DNA of 54,799 nucleotides from Lingula anatina (GCF_001039355.2 NW_019775721.1:134358-189156), one strand, 5' to 3'. Numbered from the stretch's first letter, positions 44,706-54,799 are shown. Notes: a model not told the origin generated them from the letters alone. A program made the numbers and translations.

Positions 44706-45695
44706 AAATACGTTCTGCAATGCAATGAAACGGGTGTGAAATGTTGTGAGATGACGCTGATATGGCTGGAGAAAATCTGTCTCTCCCTCCCTCTCTCTCT
44801 CAGGCGTTAAGATGATTGATAAATCTCAAACGAATATCTGTATCTAAAGTTGATATTTCCTTCTTTCAATACAATTTGTTAATGAGATTTGCTTAGGACT
44901 ATTTGATTGGAGAATTAAGGTTCAAAACATAGAATCAAAGTGGAGAGAGAGATGGAGCAATGGTTTTTGAGTAGGAGAAAATTGCTTTTTTTCGAGAAAA
45001 TTAATTTATATGTTATTCATACAGTAAGCTCAGAGATCGATGGAATGGTAGAACAAGCTTTGCACTGATCCACAATCATAATCACAAAAATTATAGTTGA
45101 TTTTACCTTATGTATGATCACACCAACATAACGGGTACAATAATTCATCTTGACAGGGAAAGACAAAAATCTATATCAAGAATAAATTGCCAGACGAAAA
45201 CATAACATTCTGATGTATGTGATGATGAAAGAACTGTATTGGGGACACAAAAAGCAAAAGGTGTGCGAATAGGAAGGATGAAAAATGTAAAGATCACAAA
45301 TTGTAACACATTTAATTCAAAATTACAGAAACGGTAAATAAGTCTCCTCAAATTAAGCGTTATATAATGGCAGTTTAATAGCTTTTAAAATGAAAAAAAA
45401 AAAATTGGCTAAGAGGATGCATGATAAAATATTTAAAATAGAAGATACTACAAAAATGCCGTGAACTCTCCTTTACAGCCAATGTCTCTGTGTGTCGTGT
45501 ACATTGTCTACATGTATTATTATTATTATTATTATGAAACAGGATTTAAACATGTTCTTTTAATGAACTCTTTATACAAAATAATAAAAAGGGACAGGGG
45601 TTGGGCATAGGTGGTAATTTCTGACTACATACGGGTACTGGTATACTGTATGTAAGTCCCTGTAAAACGTCTATATATTTCCTTTACCTTTGCAG
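43068..45695. other. Duplicate of GST intron 1, right part
   Basis: Parallel to 31171-34192 with indels; contains T-runs at about 43579-43600 and 44671-44703. No GST exon 1 is present here. No gene is seen. Confidence 0.6.
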
Positions 45696-46875
45696 TTTGC
45701 ACAGCCCATCAAGCTGCTTCTCAGTTACGTTGGCAGAGAATTTGAAACAAAACAATATTGCCTTGGACCAGGTAAGTGCCTGGCCCTTCTCTCTCTCTCT
45801 CTCCTAGCCCCGAAGACTAAGTGCTTTGAATAAAACGTCTTTAATTTTGACTACAAGACGTTTGCTCTGAATAAAAAAATATTGATTAAGCAGCCCGGTA
45901 TGTTCTATATGCCGTTATGTTAAAGAGGTGCACCTTTTCAGCATCCCTCCCCTTGAAATTGCTCTCTACCGACCTGGCCTTTCTGCAATTTATACTAATT
46001 TAATAACTCGTGCATTCTAAACCTTGTAATTTCAACTCTATGAAAAAAGTGTAAAATACTTTTTCAGCTCCAACATACAGTAATAAGGCATGGAAGAGCG
46101 TGAAGTACTCACTGGGCCTACCTTTCCCGAATGTATGTATTGATTGACCTACCGCTGAAACAAGTAAAACTACACAATAATATATTAAATATACCATCTC
46201 TGTTTCACTTTATTACAAATATCATGAATACGATTCAAAGTTACAGGAAAACGAGACATTCAGAATTGCTTTATTTTTTCAGCTTCCCTATCTAATAGAC
46301 GGTGACGACAAGATCGTTCAGAGCCAAGCTATCTTAAAATACTTCGGAAGACAGCACAATCTCTGTAAGCCCCAGTAAAACTTGCTAAGGAACCCGTTGC
46401 TGCTTTAATTTATTATAAGATAGTATGATAAAATAACATTTTTTTGTTTTTACTTTTTTCAAATGTGTATGTCGGATATCAACGTTGGAAGCGGAAATCG
46501 AATAAATCCAATGATCCATAAGAATCTATATTGGCCTAGTCACGATATATATTAAAAATTGACATTCACAAATACTTCACACTTGAAATCTCTTTCAGGC
46601 GGTACCACAGAGGAGGAGCGGATACGGATGGACATAATGGAGCACCAGTTAAAGGATACCCTGAACGCGCATATCTCCGTCTGCTACTCCACCCAGGCCC
46701 GTAGCCAGGGGGGGTTCGGGGGGTTCGAAAGAACCACCCCTTTTGCTGGGAAAAGGTCCACTTTGGGTAAAATTTGGTCTAGGTACATGAAGTTTTTATG
46801 GAAAAAGGTCCACTTTTTCAGAAAAAGAACCCCCCTTTTAAAATTGCTGGCTACGGGCCTGCCACCTATTTCGGA
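45696..46875 (+). pseudogene. GST copy 2, exons 2-5 only, exon 5 interrupted by a MITE
   Basis: Exons 45696-45771, 46068-46132, 46283-46364 and 46599-46693 match exons 2-5 of the complete gene in length and nearly in sequence. Changes include QSQAI for QSHAI and QLKD for QLED. Exon 5 is split by a 168-bp element at 46694-46861. After the element the exon resumes for only about 14 bases (CCACCTATTTCGGA) before the duplication ends. Exons 1 and 6-8 are absent. The remaining splice sites are intact, which shows the duplication is fairly recent. Confidence 0.9.
46694..46861 (+). mobile_element. 168-bp MITE inside GST pseudogene exon 5
   Basis: The ends CAGGCCCGTAGCCAG / CTGGCTACGGGCCTG form perfect 15-bp TIRs. 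It is flanked by CCACC (46689-46693 and 46862-46866); the intact paralogous exon has one CCACC. It is the same family as the element at 42713, in the same orientation. Confidence 0.92.
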
Positions 46876-46987
46876 TGAATGGAATTGGTACTTAGCCCTG
46901 AAAGGTCAAAGATCCGCTGATGGGTCGTGGTCCTGTAAAGGTCAGGAAAATGCAGGGGGGGGGGGTAAGCACAACAAACTGGAGAAA

Positions 46988-47566
46988 TTAAGAAAGCCTA
47001 ATGTTCAGACGAGACGCCTTCCTAATGATGGCGCCTCGCAAACTGCGGTAGAGCTTGTACTGGCCCACAGACAAAAGACGGACCTCATCAGGCTTAATGT
47101 GTAGTCGAGTTGGGTTCCGTAAGCCTACATTTTTCCAGAACGAAATAAACGGATGTTTAAGGGGCAAATCAGCGAGGTAAGTATTAAGTTCGTTAACCTG
47201 ATCATTGAAGGAAGGATGCGGTAAGCGTAACCTGCGATGAACCTGGTTTACCACCACATGCGCTACACCAAATTCGTCGTGAAAACGACGCGCAAGCTCT
47301 TCAATATCTTTACTTAAACTAAAAGGAGAAATGCCCCGGTCAGAGAGGTCATTGGATCCGATAAGTAAAACGACCAAAGCCGGGCGGACCCGGCGAAGGA
47401 TGCCCAAATCGTATCGGACCAGTTTAGGGACCGTACGGCCACCTATTCCGTGCCAGTGTACCGATTCGGGGAATCCAAAGTCTTTCGCCGCGGGGTCGTC
47501 CCGACCTTGGTCGAAATATGATCGGAGCCTGTGTACAAAAGAGTGCCCAATGACCAGAACTGCCAT
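46988..47566 (-). CDS. SGNH-hydrolase-like ORF of a mobile element, 192 aa
   Basis: The frame opens MAVLVIGHSFVHRL: block I of SGNH/GDSL hydrolases, with the nucleophile Ser kept but the usual GDS written GHS. HGIGGRTV is a block II-like segment, VVLLIGSNDL gives the GxND of block III, and LHIKPDEVRLL near the C terminus may supply the catalytic His. SGNH domains of this type are carried by Ngaro/DIRS-like and some other retroelements, and isolated copies are common in invertebrate genomes. A second, truncated copy lies at 50505-50692, so this is repetitive rather than a unique host gene. Whether it is still a working esterase is unknown. A donor-like CACAA/GTAAG at about 47611-47622 suggests a spliced 5' leader. 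Confidence 0.6.
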   Translation of the reverse strand: MAVLVIGHSFVHRLRSYFDQGRDDPAAKDFGFPESVHWHGIGGRTVPKLVRYDLGILRRVRPALVVLLIGSNDLSDRGISPFSLSKDIEELARRFHDEFGVAHVVVNQVHRRLRLPHPSFNDQVNELNTYLADLPLKHPFISFWKNVGLRNPTRLHIKPDEVRLLSVGQYKLYRSLRGAIIRKASRLNIRLS

Positions 47567-47944
47567 AGTACTATAATAAGTCGCAAATTCAATGAATCAA
47601 ATACAGAAGAAAACTTACTTGTGGCAGATCAGAGGTCTGTTCCTGAGAAAGCCAGTGATGCGTCGATCTATCAGCAGGATCGCAAGAAGTCCCAACCTAA
47701 TGTATCTGCTGAATCCGTAACTGGTAACACAACAATTTGAAAATGGCGAACGGAAAGTTATTCTGACAATGGGGCTATACGCGGAGCCGTTTGTCCTAAA
47801 GAGGGCGCTGGGGTAATAGTGGTTATTGAAGATAGCCTCGTTTTCGCGTCCGTGTAGAAATGGCTTTAGAGTATGGGAAGCAAACGGTGGCGAAGTTAAA
47901 ACTTCAACTAGTTGAAAGAGGAGCCTCCACAAGAGGAAANTTAA

Positions 47945-49350
47945 CACACTTAGCCTGATCCACGTTTGTCCAAAATTCTTCAATGGCAGCCACCAATTGA
48001 TCTTCGTTCTTGGTTTTGCCCAGTTCCTGATGAAATACTTCAGTTCAGCCCACAGCAGCTTGATAGGGTTCATATCAGGGCTCTTGGGGGGCGTCTGAAA
48101 CCAGTTGTTGTGTTGTTAAAAAAATGTTGGAACCTAGCTGTGCCCCGAGAGAATAGCTGTAGTTAATTCAGAAGAGATACCTAAGTTTAACTATTTTCAG
48201 TACGTACTTACAGTTGATGAACAAACATTGACAATGTACGTATTTATATACGATAATACTGATTGACTCTTTTTTTTAAATTGCTGATTGCTGCTTAATT
48301 ACCTTTCTTGCAGAAGTGGAATATTCAATCATGAAGAATGCCCTGGTGCACTTTGCTGTTCATTGTGCCAGTGAATGTAACTATTAGTGTTGCCCCTTTT
48401 TGCGGAATGCTTGAAATAGATAATATAATATCAGTCCATTAGTTTACATGTACATGTACTCTTATATTAAAGGCCTAGTTCTCACAGTCCTGGCTATTTG
48501 GATTTCATACTATTAAAACACTCGGTAAATTTTAATTCATCACATTTCTCCAAGTGAAGTTAACATATTTTTCACATCAGTATTAAATATTCCACTGTAG
48601 TGTCTAACCTGCCCATACATGGTTCTTGTACGGGTGCTCAGGTCTGCTGTGCAGTGGGCGTGGCAGGCTAATGTTGTTTCAGTTTTCATCTCTTATCACT
48701 TTCTGGAAAATATGTCAGCAGTTTCAGTCCATTTCCACTGTACACTCATCTGAAGTAAATGAGCAAATAGTATAATTAAAACAATATAATACAAGACACT
48801 TATTACTTTGAACTTATTCTAAATGTTTGTACATATCTTTTCAACAACGGTGCTTATATATATATATGGATTTACAAAGTGAGCAGAACAAAAGATCTGA
48901 AACGTATGCACGTAATCAACAACACATGTTGTATTTTGAATGCAGATCTGTAGATTTTTGTTATTAATTACCAGGAAACACAATGTCCTCAAATTTGTCT
49001 TCAACTGCCAGGGCCTCCCAACACTAGTTTACTCTTTTCAGACGGCTGACAATCCTCACAAGCTGGCAGTAGTCTTTGCTACTCTTCACCCAGCCAACAT
49101 TTTTTCTTAATATCCATACAGAGCTGGAGTTATATGAACTTTCAGTTTATAAAATTTTTTCTTGATATATACAAATTTATTTGAAAGTGGTGTTGTTTTC
49201 ACCTGTATGTTCTTTGATAATTTCTTTCAAGTCTTTGGCAACCAGTTCCTTATTCCTGGTCATCTTGTCATCAATGACTGTCTTATGAAGGTCTCTGAAC
49301 TTAGTGGATCTTCCTGATCTAATGTGGTCATGTAATCCTTCTCCATCCTT
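47945..49350 (-). pseudogene. Decayed IS630/Tc1-type (DDE_3) transposon
   Basis: Minus-strand fragments in several frames follow the order of a transposase. At about 49200-49350: GEGLHDHIRSGRSTKFRDLH, DDKMTRNKELVAKDL (helix-turn-helix region). At about 48990-49100: VGWVKSSKDYCQLVR, then EDKFEDIVF. At about 48600-48760: DECTVEMD and RPLHSRPEHPYK. At about 47945-48110: KSPDMNPIKLLWAELK, then EDQLVAAIEEFW in another frame. Many stops and frameshifts separate the blocks. A lone N at 47940 ends the match. Confidence 0.7.
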
Positions 49351-50044
49351 CCATCTTGTCAGTAGATACCTTGTCTGCTCAGCTGGACATTATCTTGATC
49401 AGCATTTACACCTTTCAATTCTCTATGTCTGGCAGTCTAAAATGTTCAAAGTATATATGTCTACCAGCTGTATAATATTTCTTTAAATACGGTATTTATT
49501 CTGTATATAATAGATCAGCCCAGCATTATTGTATATATTATATTAAGTTATAGCCTTTTGGTAAAATGTATGAATATACCTTTCTGAACCAACTCACGTC
49601 CAAATCTTTCCACATGTTAAAAAGTTCACAAACAAATCTGCAGATATGGGCACCAACATGAAATCACATCATGGCATTAGAAAGGGTTAAAAAGAAGAAA
49701 TCAGGAACATATGGTTTCGACTTAGTCTTAACGTGTATCCTTTGCTCTTTCATGGTTAACTAACTGCTGTTAGTCTGTGTATTCACACCGTTTAATTTGT
49801 TGTCATGCTGATCTAATTGTGTTTTTTCTCATATGCCAGAATAGAGCCAAAGCCAAGAATGACAATAGTCAAATGCTATAAACTCAATCACAAAAGAAAA
49901 TTCTAATTTTATGAAAGATGGTTGTGCAGGATCTTATCTCTTGATCAGCTATACTTGGTATGATGATAAGGATATGTGGTTATACCAACATTCTCAAATA
50001 ACTGCGTTAACATTATTTGAAGCAAATAGGCAAAAAAGGAAGTC
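49350..50044. other. Non-coding sequence between two element relics
   Basis: AT-rich; no gene or repeat structure is recognised. Confidence 0.5.
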
Positions 50045-51640
50045 ATGATTCAAGTATTAAACTTTTCAATTTCTACACTAAAAAATAGAGCTATATCTAA
50101 CAGAGCTTTTGATCACATTCATGATCTTCTTCAGTGTGATGTCATATGGGACGATCACTGCTCACCAGTGCTTTGGTGATTGCGTTGTCTCAAATATGTG
50201 ACAATTGGTGCCTCCCCCATCTCTGTTCATGCTTGGGTTAATATGTGCCCTGATGTAAATGACCTCCTTTACCCCCCTTTCACACCAAGAAGGGTCCCTG
50301 TCCAAGATCTTTGCTGTCTCCCACGGGATTTCATGTCCTGGATAATCTACATGAATGTGCCTAGAAACCTCCTTGGTGGTGAGGCTCCGTCTTTTATGTT
50401 CCATCACTCTAGATATTAAAGTTCTTTCCGTTTCCCCGATGTAGTCTTTCTCACATTCACAGTTCTTGTTACCCTGGTACCTTATATGGTAAATTGCGCC
50501 ACTAACCGGGCGGACCCGGCGAAGGATGCCCAAACCGTATCTGACCAGTTTAGGGACCGTACGGCCACCTATTCCGTGCCAGTGTACTGATTCGGGGAAT
50601 CCAAAATCTTTCGCCGTGCGGTCGTCCCGACCTTGGTCGAGGTAAGATTGGAGCCTGTGTACAAAAGAATGCCCAATGACAAGAACAGCCATGCTACTAT
50701 AATTCGCAAAATCAATAACTCAAATAAAGAAAAAACTTACTTGTAGCAAATTGGAGTTCTGTTCGTGGGAAAGACGGAGATGCGTCGATCTATCAGCAGG
50801 TTCGCCAAAAGTCCCGACTTGAAATATCTGTGAATCCGTAACTGTTAATACAGTTTAAATTGAAGATGGCGAACGTAAAATTATTCTGACAATTGCATAC
50901 ACTATAGAACCTTGTATAAAGCAGAGTGGGAAGGAATAGTAACGCTCATTTGGTTAAACGCTGAGGCGCGAACCTAAGTGAAACCCCCGTCCGTGATTGG
51001 ACAGGGTGTCTGATCAAAAGATGCAGCGTTGAATCCGAGGCTTATGCAAATTTTCGGCAAGTTATGCCATAATAAACGTCTGTGATTGGACAGGGAGTCT
51101 GATCGCGATAGATGCAGCATTGAATCCGAGGCTAGAGCAAAAATGTTAACAACTTGTGTAGCATTGAATCCGAGGCTACTTGCAAACTTGTGAAGAATCA
51201 GACCGTCGCCATAAATAAACGTTTGACTACGCCAAACTTCCCTTTTTGTCAGTCTTATCTTTAGGATGACAAAGAATCTGTTTGAGTATTCTTTGAGGTC
51301 TAAAGCAAACATTCGCTTTGTGTTTTGTAGAAATTAGTTTCAGCTGTTCTGATCTCCCTTTCATGTATGGGATCACTATACTGGTTTTGGGCTTATCTTG
51401 TCTTCTCTCGTCATCCTCAGGTGTTGATTCCTTATCAGCTCCAACATTGTTCAGTACCTTTCTTATAGCCCAGCTGGGATACTTACAACTCTTCAGGGCC
51501 TTATTCACATGGTAGAAATTGAAAAGTTTAATACTTGAATCATATCCTACTGTTTTGGGTTGAAAAGAACAGAACTCCTTTTTGTACACGGTTGGCTTTA
51601 TTTTCAGTTTATTCAAAATTGCTGATATTGATAAGCTGAT
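50045..51640 (-). mobile_element. Penelope-like element relic (RT end and GIY-YIG endonuclease), split by an insertion
   Basis: On the minus strand, 51640-51242 encodes the end of the RT region and linker (KLFNFYHVNKALKSCKYPSW, IVIPYMKGRSEQL, CHPKDKTDKKG). 50505-50162 encodes the GIY-YIG endonuclease: GAIYHIRYQ, CECEKDYIGETERTL, RVMEHKRRS, HEIPWETAKIL, KEVIYIRAHINPSMNRDGG. These blocks are adjacent in Penelope-like elements (linker KDK...G leads straight into the GIY motif). Here they are separated by about 735 bp carrying a piece of the SGNH element (50505-50692) and the dispersed block 50893-51241. The 3' part ends near 50045. The RT catalytic core is not found in the window. Confidence 0.75.
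50162..50692 (-). pseudogene. Chimeric open frame: SGNH N-terminus fused to GIY-YIG endonuclease
   Basis: The first ~62 codons (MAVLVIGHSFVHRL to ILRRVRP) match the SGNH ORF at 47566, and the remainder is the Penelope GIY-YIG domain. The frame stays open for 176 codons across the junction at about 50505. The SGNH part stops before the GSND block, so it has no complete hydrolase. The GIY-YIG part keeps its GIY, YIG and the Arg of the third motif, but lacks the RT. Confidence 0.7.
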
Positions 51641-51699
51641 AGTTGATAGCCGATAGCTGGTCACTAAAATAAAAATAAAAATACAATAATATAATATAT

Positions 51700-52553
51700 T
51701 CAAAAGTATTATATAAAACAATGATTCTCATAAATTAAAACAAATACACTTACATAAATTGTGGAGTCTATATCTTATAAAGAGAGTCATGTCCTTCTCC
51801 TGTCCTTCTCAAGTAAAGTCGGTGTGTGCGTGTGATCTCAGTAGGTGTGGTCTTTTTTATTTATGCATTGCATGAGTGAGTGACCACATTTCACATTTGC
51901 TTGACTGAAGAGTTTTTGTCAATATTTTGTGGAATCCCAGAACACCTACAACTACACAGATGAATTTCCATCAGAAAAAAGGAAGCCATTGTTCATTTGA
52001 TGAAAAATCTGTTTCATTTTCCCCGAGCATTTTATCTGCCTCAAGCACTCACTGACAGGAAGACAAACAAGTATGAATAGCAAGCAGGCCAAAAGACTGG
52101 CAAAGGCACCACACTGGAAAATGGCGTTAAAAAGCTCACAATGACAGATACGGACAGAACTGACGGCTGGACAGTAAGGCAGGCAGACAAAGAAGTATAA
52201 ATATCAAACAACACAAAAGACTGGCAAAGGCACCACAGTAGAGACAGTAGAAAATTAGATAAAATTGACAAGTGAAAACGGCAAAAGAGACAAATAAAGA
52301 CTATCAAAACATTAAAAGCAAGACCCATTAAATGAAAGCAACAAGAATAAACAAATAAACAGAAATATGTACTAATGAGTAAGTACTGTAAAAGAAAAAT
52401 TGATGTTAATATCATAAGAATCTGCGAACATGTGATAATCACCTTCCAAGGGTTATGGAAATGGACGTATGTGAAGCCAAAACAAGGCTGAAACGTGGAA
52501 ATGGCGAGCGTGCATTTTTTATGCACATGACTGTGAATTGATTTGTGAAATTC
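51700..52553. other. Non-coding region with a ~112-bp imperfect tandem duplication
   Basis: Around 52055-52115 and 52167-52237 the segment ending AGACTGGCAAAGGCACCACA repeats. No gene is recognised. Confidence 0.5.
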
Positions 52554-52940
52554 CTAGCTTAAGGCAAAGTTCTTTACGTGCTTACATTGACGGAAAACTG
52601 AATAAATTTGCCACAACTTACTGGTAATTTTGAGTTGTGTGGAGGCCTCTGTAGATACAAAAATCAAAGTTAAAAATGAAATGATTTTAATAAAGGCCAG
52701 GGCAGGTGTGTCACAGATGAATGAATGAATGGATATGAATACATGTTTACAATGGCAGATAAATCCACCTTGTATTTGTTGGCACTCGTCAAGAAAATCC
52801 TGTAAATAATTGTCTAAATTATTGGGCTTAGATACCCCAGAGAATAAAGCAATGAGAAAAGGCTCTTTGTCAGGAGGTTTACTATTTTTCCTACTATGGG
52901 CCAGAAATTCTGGTTTGTGCTCTGAAATAATGGAAGCCAA
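52554..52940 (-). pseudogene. Fragment of a transposase-like protein
   Basis: The minus strand encodes EPFLIALFSGVSKPNNLDNY, LQDFLDECQQIQ, then in the same frame IHSFICDTPALAFIK. This order (PIxLFxGxSKP, LxDFLxE, then SFICDAPARAFLK) is familiar from large transposase-domain proteins in invertebrate genomes that are often annotated only as hypothetical. A donor-like site (CAAG/GTGGAT) separates the two parts. The rest of the protein is not visible. The assignment is from memory and tentative. Confidence 0.4.
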
Positions 52941-53267
52941 TCAATATTAAACTGCAAAATATTAATCTGCAAATTCTAATAATTGACAGAAACAATTGCA
53001 GTAGGGGGAATCAATTAAAGCTGGATGGCAGGTACGTAACCGCTAACCCTACCAAAGTGAATTTCTAAAGGGATTAGGTGGAAATGTGGTATTGGCATCC
53101 AAACGGAGGGGGGGGGGGGGGGGGGGGGTAGAGTTACACTGCCCCCAACCTTTAAAATTTGATTCTCCTGAATCAAAGTAAGGCTTAGTTGTGAATTTAA
53201 CATGCCTTTATTGGCCTATCTCTTTGCTTCTTTAGGCTGTAAATCTGTAAATATATATATTTTTTAA

Positions 53268-53668
53268 TTAAAAATAAAAGTTACGAACAATATCCCTTTC
53301 ATGAAGGCGCTTGACTCTTCTAAATAGGGCCACCTTATCTATTTCTCCATCCTCCTCCTTCGCCACCCTTACTATGCTGGGCGGTTGCTCTTCAGTTGGT
53401 CTGGGGTTGGCCAAAGAGGACGGGGTGAGGGGTGCCTCCTCCCCAGGTGTTGCGTCCACCAGCAGTGGGGGCTCCTCCAAGATGTCTAGGACTGCTGGGC
53501 TCTTCTTCTCCTTGGTCCTCAGAGCATGCTTGCATTTATAATGCTCTGCCAACATACAGTTTTCTACAAATTTTAAGCTGCAGTAGCAATTTAAGTAGTT
53601 CCTCTCATGACGCTTCCGGTTGCTTCTATCTGTAAACGTCTTCCTACAGTACAGACAGCCTGGCATGT
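53268..53668 (-). CDS. Zinc-finger exon, copy 1, ends in a stop
   Basis: After an acceptor (ATTATTAG at 53669/53670) the frame reads MPGCLYCRKTFTDRSNRKRH, a C2H-type finger, then CYCSLKFVEN...AEHYKCKH, a second C-x-C...H-x4-H finger. A Pro/Glu-rich tail ends in KRLHERDIVRNFYF and a stop. The exon could be the 3' part of a gene coming from the right, whose first exons are beyond or near 54585, or part of a mobile element. The paired, near-identical copy argues for repeat activity. I do not recognise a named gene. Confidence 0.5.
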
Positions 53669-54176
53669 CTAATAATTGAGGGAAACAATTGCAGTAGGGG
53701 GAATCAAATAAAGCTGGAGGGCAGGTACGTAACCGCTAACCCTACCAAAGTGAATTTCTAAAGGGATTAGGTGGAAATGTGGTATTGGAATCCAAACGGA
53801 GGGAGGGGGGGGGTAGAGTTACACTGCCCCCAACTTTTAAAATTTGATTCTCCTAAATCAAAGTAAGGCTTAGTTGTAAATTTAGCATGCCTTTATTGGC
53901 CTATCTCTTTGCTTCTTTAGGCAATAAATCTGTTCATTTTTTTTTAATTAAAAATAAAAGTTACGAACAATATAGGGATGTCCTGTCCGGATAGCAGACC
54001 TCTCTTTTGTGAAGGTGCTTGACTCTTTTAAATAGGGCCACCTTATCTATTTCTCCGTCCTCCTCCTTTGCTTCCCTCACTATGCTGTGCGGTTGCTCTT
54101 TTCAGACAAACTTAGGTTTTCAACTGACTCGGTGGTGGTGGTGGTGGTGGTGGTGGTGGGGGGGGGGTCCCCATCT

Positions 54177-54466
54177 TCAATCTACCTCTACAGTTGACCT
54201 GGGGCTGGCCAAAGGGGACTGGGTGAGGGTAACCTCCTCCCAAGGCGTTACATCCACCAGCAGTGGGGGCTCCTCCAAGATGTCTAGGACTGCTGGACTC
54301 TTCTTCTCATCCCTCCTCAGAGCATGCTTGTATTTATAATGCTCTGCCAACACACGGTTTTCTACAAATTTTAAACTGCAGTAGCAATTTAAGTAGTTCC
54401 TCTCATGACGCTTCCGATTGCTTCTATCTGTAAACGTCTTCCTACAGTACAGACAGCCTGGCATGT
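54177..54466 (-). pseudogene. Zinc-finger exon, copy 2, interrupted
   Basis: The same MPGCLYCRKTFTDRSNRKRH start follows an acceptor (CTCTTAG). The frame follows copy 1 to about PLASPRSTVEV and then meets a stop, because an 88-bp (GGT)n-bearing insertion (54102-54189) splits the exon. The continuation (KEEDGEIDKVALF) resumes beyond it at about 54015-54090. Upstream the frame stays open to 54584 (MAYCSSRHNS), but this may be intron. Confidence 0.55.
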
Positions 54467-54584
54467 CTAAGAGAGAAAGAAGGAGTAGGTAACTGGAAAG
54501 CTGACCCAGCATATCTGCTGGCATGTAAGGGGAGTGGGTAGAGGTTTCGCCGGTGCTGTTGTGTCGTGAGCTGCAGTAGGCCAT

Positions 54585-54799
54585 AAGGAATAAGGGGATC
54601 TTAAACCAAATGAGGGGGGGGGTTGTTACAATATCATCCCCCTGCCTTTATTTGGGGAAACTACATAATGTCCTTCTGAAATCTTTTGTTGGAGATGATT
54701 TGTCTCAATGCTGTCAAGGTTTGTGTACCAGGCTCCAACCATTTCTTTTTCCTCCCTGACATCAGGAGATAGTGTCCATGTTCCTGTAGCCATCCCCAG
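54585..54799. other. Right edge, nothing recognised
   Basis: A G-run and short CT-rich stretches; no exon can be supported in the last 215 bases. Confidence 0.5.

Larger units (their letters stand above)
52985..54470. repeat. Tandem duplication, units of ~690 and ~790 bp
   Basis: 52985-53671 and 53679-54470 are near-identical in order: GCAGTAGGGGGAATCAA, CGTAACCGCTAACCCTACC, a G-run, then AAGTTACGAACAATAT, then a zinc-finger exon. The second unit has two insertions, about 53968-54010 and 54102-54189 (the latter with a (GGT)n run). Confidence 0.85.

Noticed and set aside
46559-47104. 181-codon plus-strand frame as a new GST-fusion gene
   Set aside because: It reads from pseudogene exon 5 through the MITE and then opposite to the SGNH ORF; it is chance openness.
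52041-52526. 161-codon minus-strand hydrophobic frame as a membrane protein
   Set aside because: It spans an imperfect tandem repeat of AAACAA/GACAGA-rich DNA, which gives Leu/Phe/Ser-rich translations; there is no conserved motif or splice context.

Overview
The window is nuclear DNA from an animal. Genes are split by GT-AG introns, AT content is high, (AT)n, (CA)n and (GA)n microsatellites are long, and transposon relics are everywhere. I infer a marine lophotrochozoan, most likely a mollusc and possibly a bivalve, from four things: secreted PAN plus fibrinogen-domain proteins, F-type lectins, Penelope-like elements, and an element with a 161-bp tandem core that resembles bivalve 'pearl' elements. 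The sequence alone does not prove this. There is one 706-base gap (28181-28886) and five isolated single-N positions (11594, 32152, 35510, 41159, 47940) that look like assembly joins.

Layout. 1-3.1 kb: two divergently oriented GNAT acetyltransferase genes (the left one runs off the window) and an exon relic, separated by inverted-repeat elements. 3.6-4.0 kb: a head-to-head palindrome between (AT)n arrays; one arm carries a complete hammerhead ribozyme motif. 5.0-12.5 kb: two tandem minus-strand genes for secreted PAN plus fibrinogen-related (FReD) proteins with identical exon phases; a dead Tc1-like element sits in an intron of the second. 14.0-17.7 kb: two convergent intronless coiled-coil genes of unknown function. 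20.6-24.4 kb: an ankyrin-repeat plus SOCS-box (ASB) gene, with a stray relic of its exon 3 at 17.9 kb. 26.1-38.5 kb: a mu-class glutathione S-transferase gene whose 8-kb first intron holds an F-type lectin gene on the other strand and whose fifth intron holds a THAP gene. 39.0-46.9 kb: a diverged tandem copy of the lectin and of GST exons 2-5; this GST copy is a clear pseudogene. 46.9-51.7 kb: a transposon graveyard (SGNH-hydrolase element, IS630/Tc1 relic, Penelope-like RT/GIY-YIG relic). 52.5-54.6 kb: a tandemly duplicated zinc-finger exon and a transposase-like exon.

The cellular genes do not form an operon or a pathway. The recurrent theme is secreted pattern-recognition proteins (FReD-PAN and F-type lectin-PAN) in small tandem families, with a detoxification enzyme and a predicted ubiquitin-ligase adaptor beside them. 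Exon junctions below were read by eye from splice consensus and reading-phase agreement; none has transcript support here.
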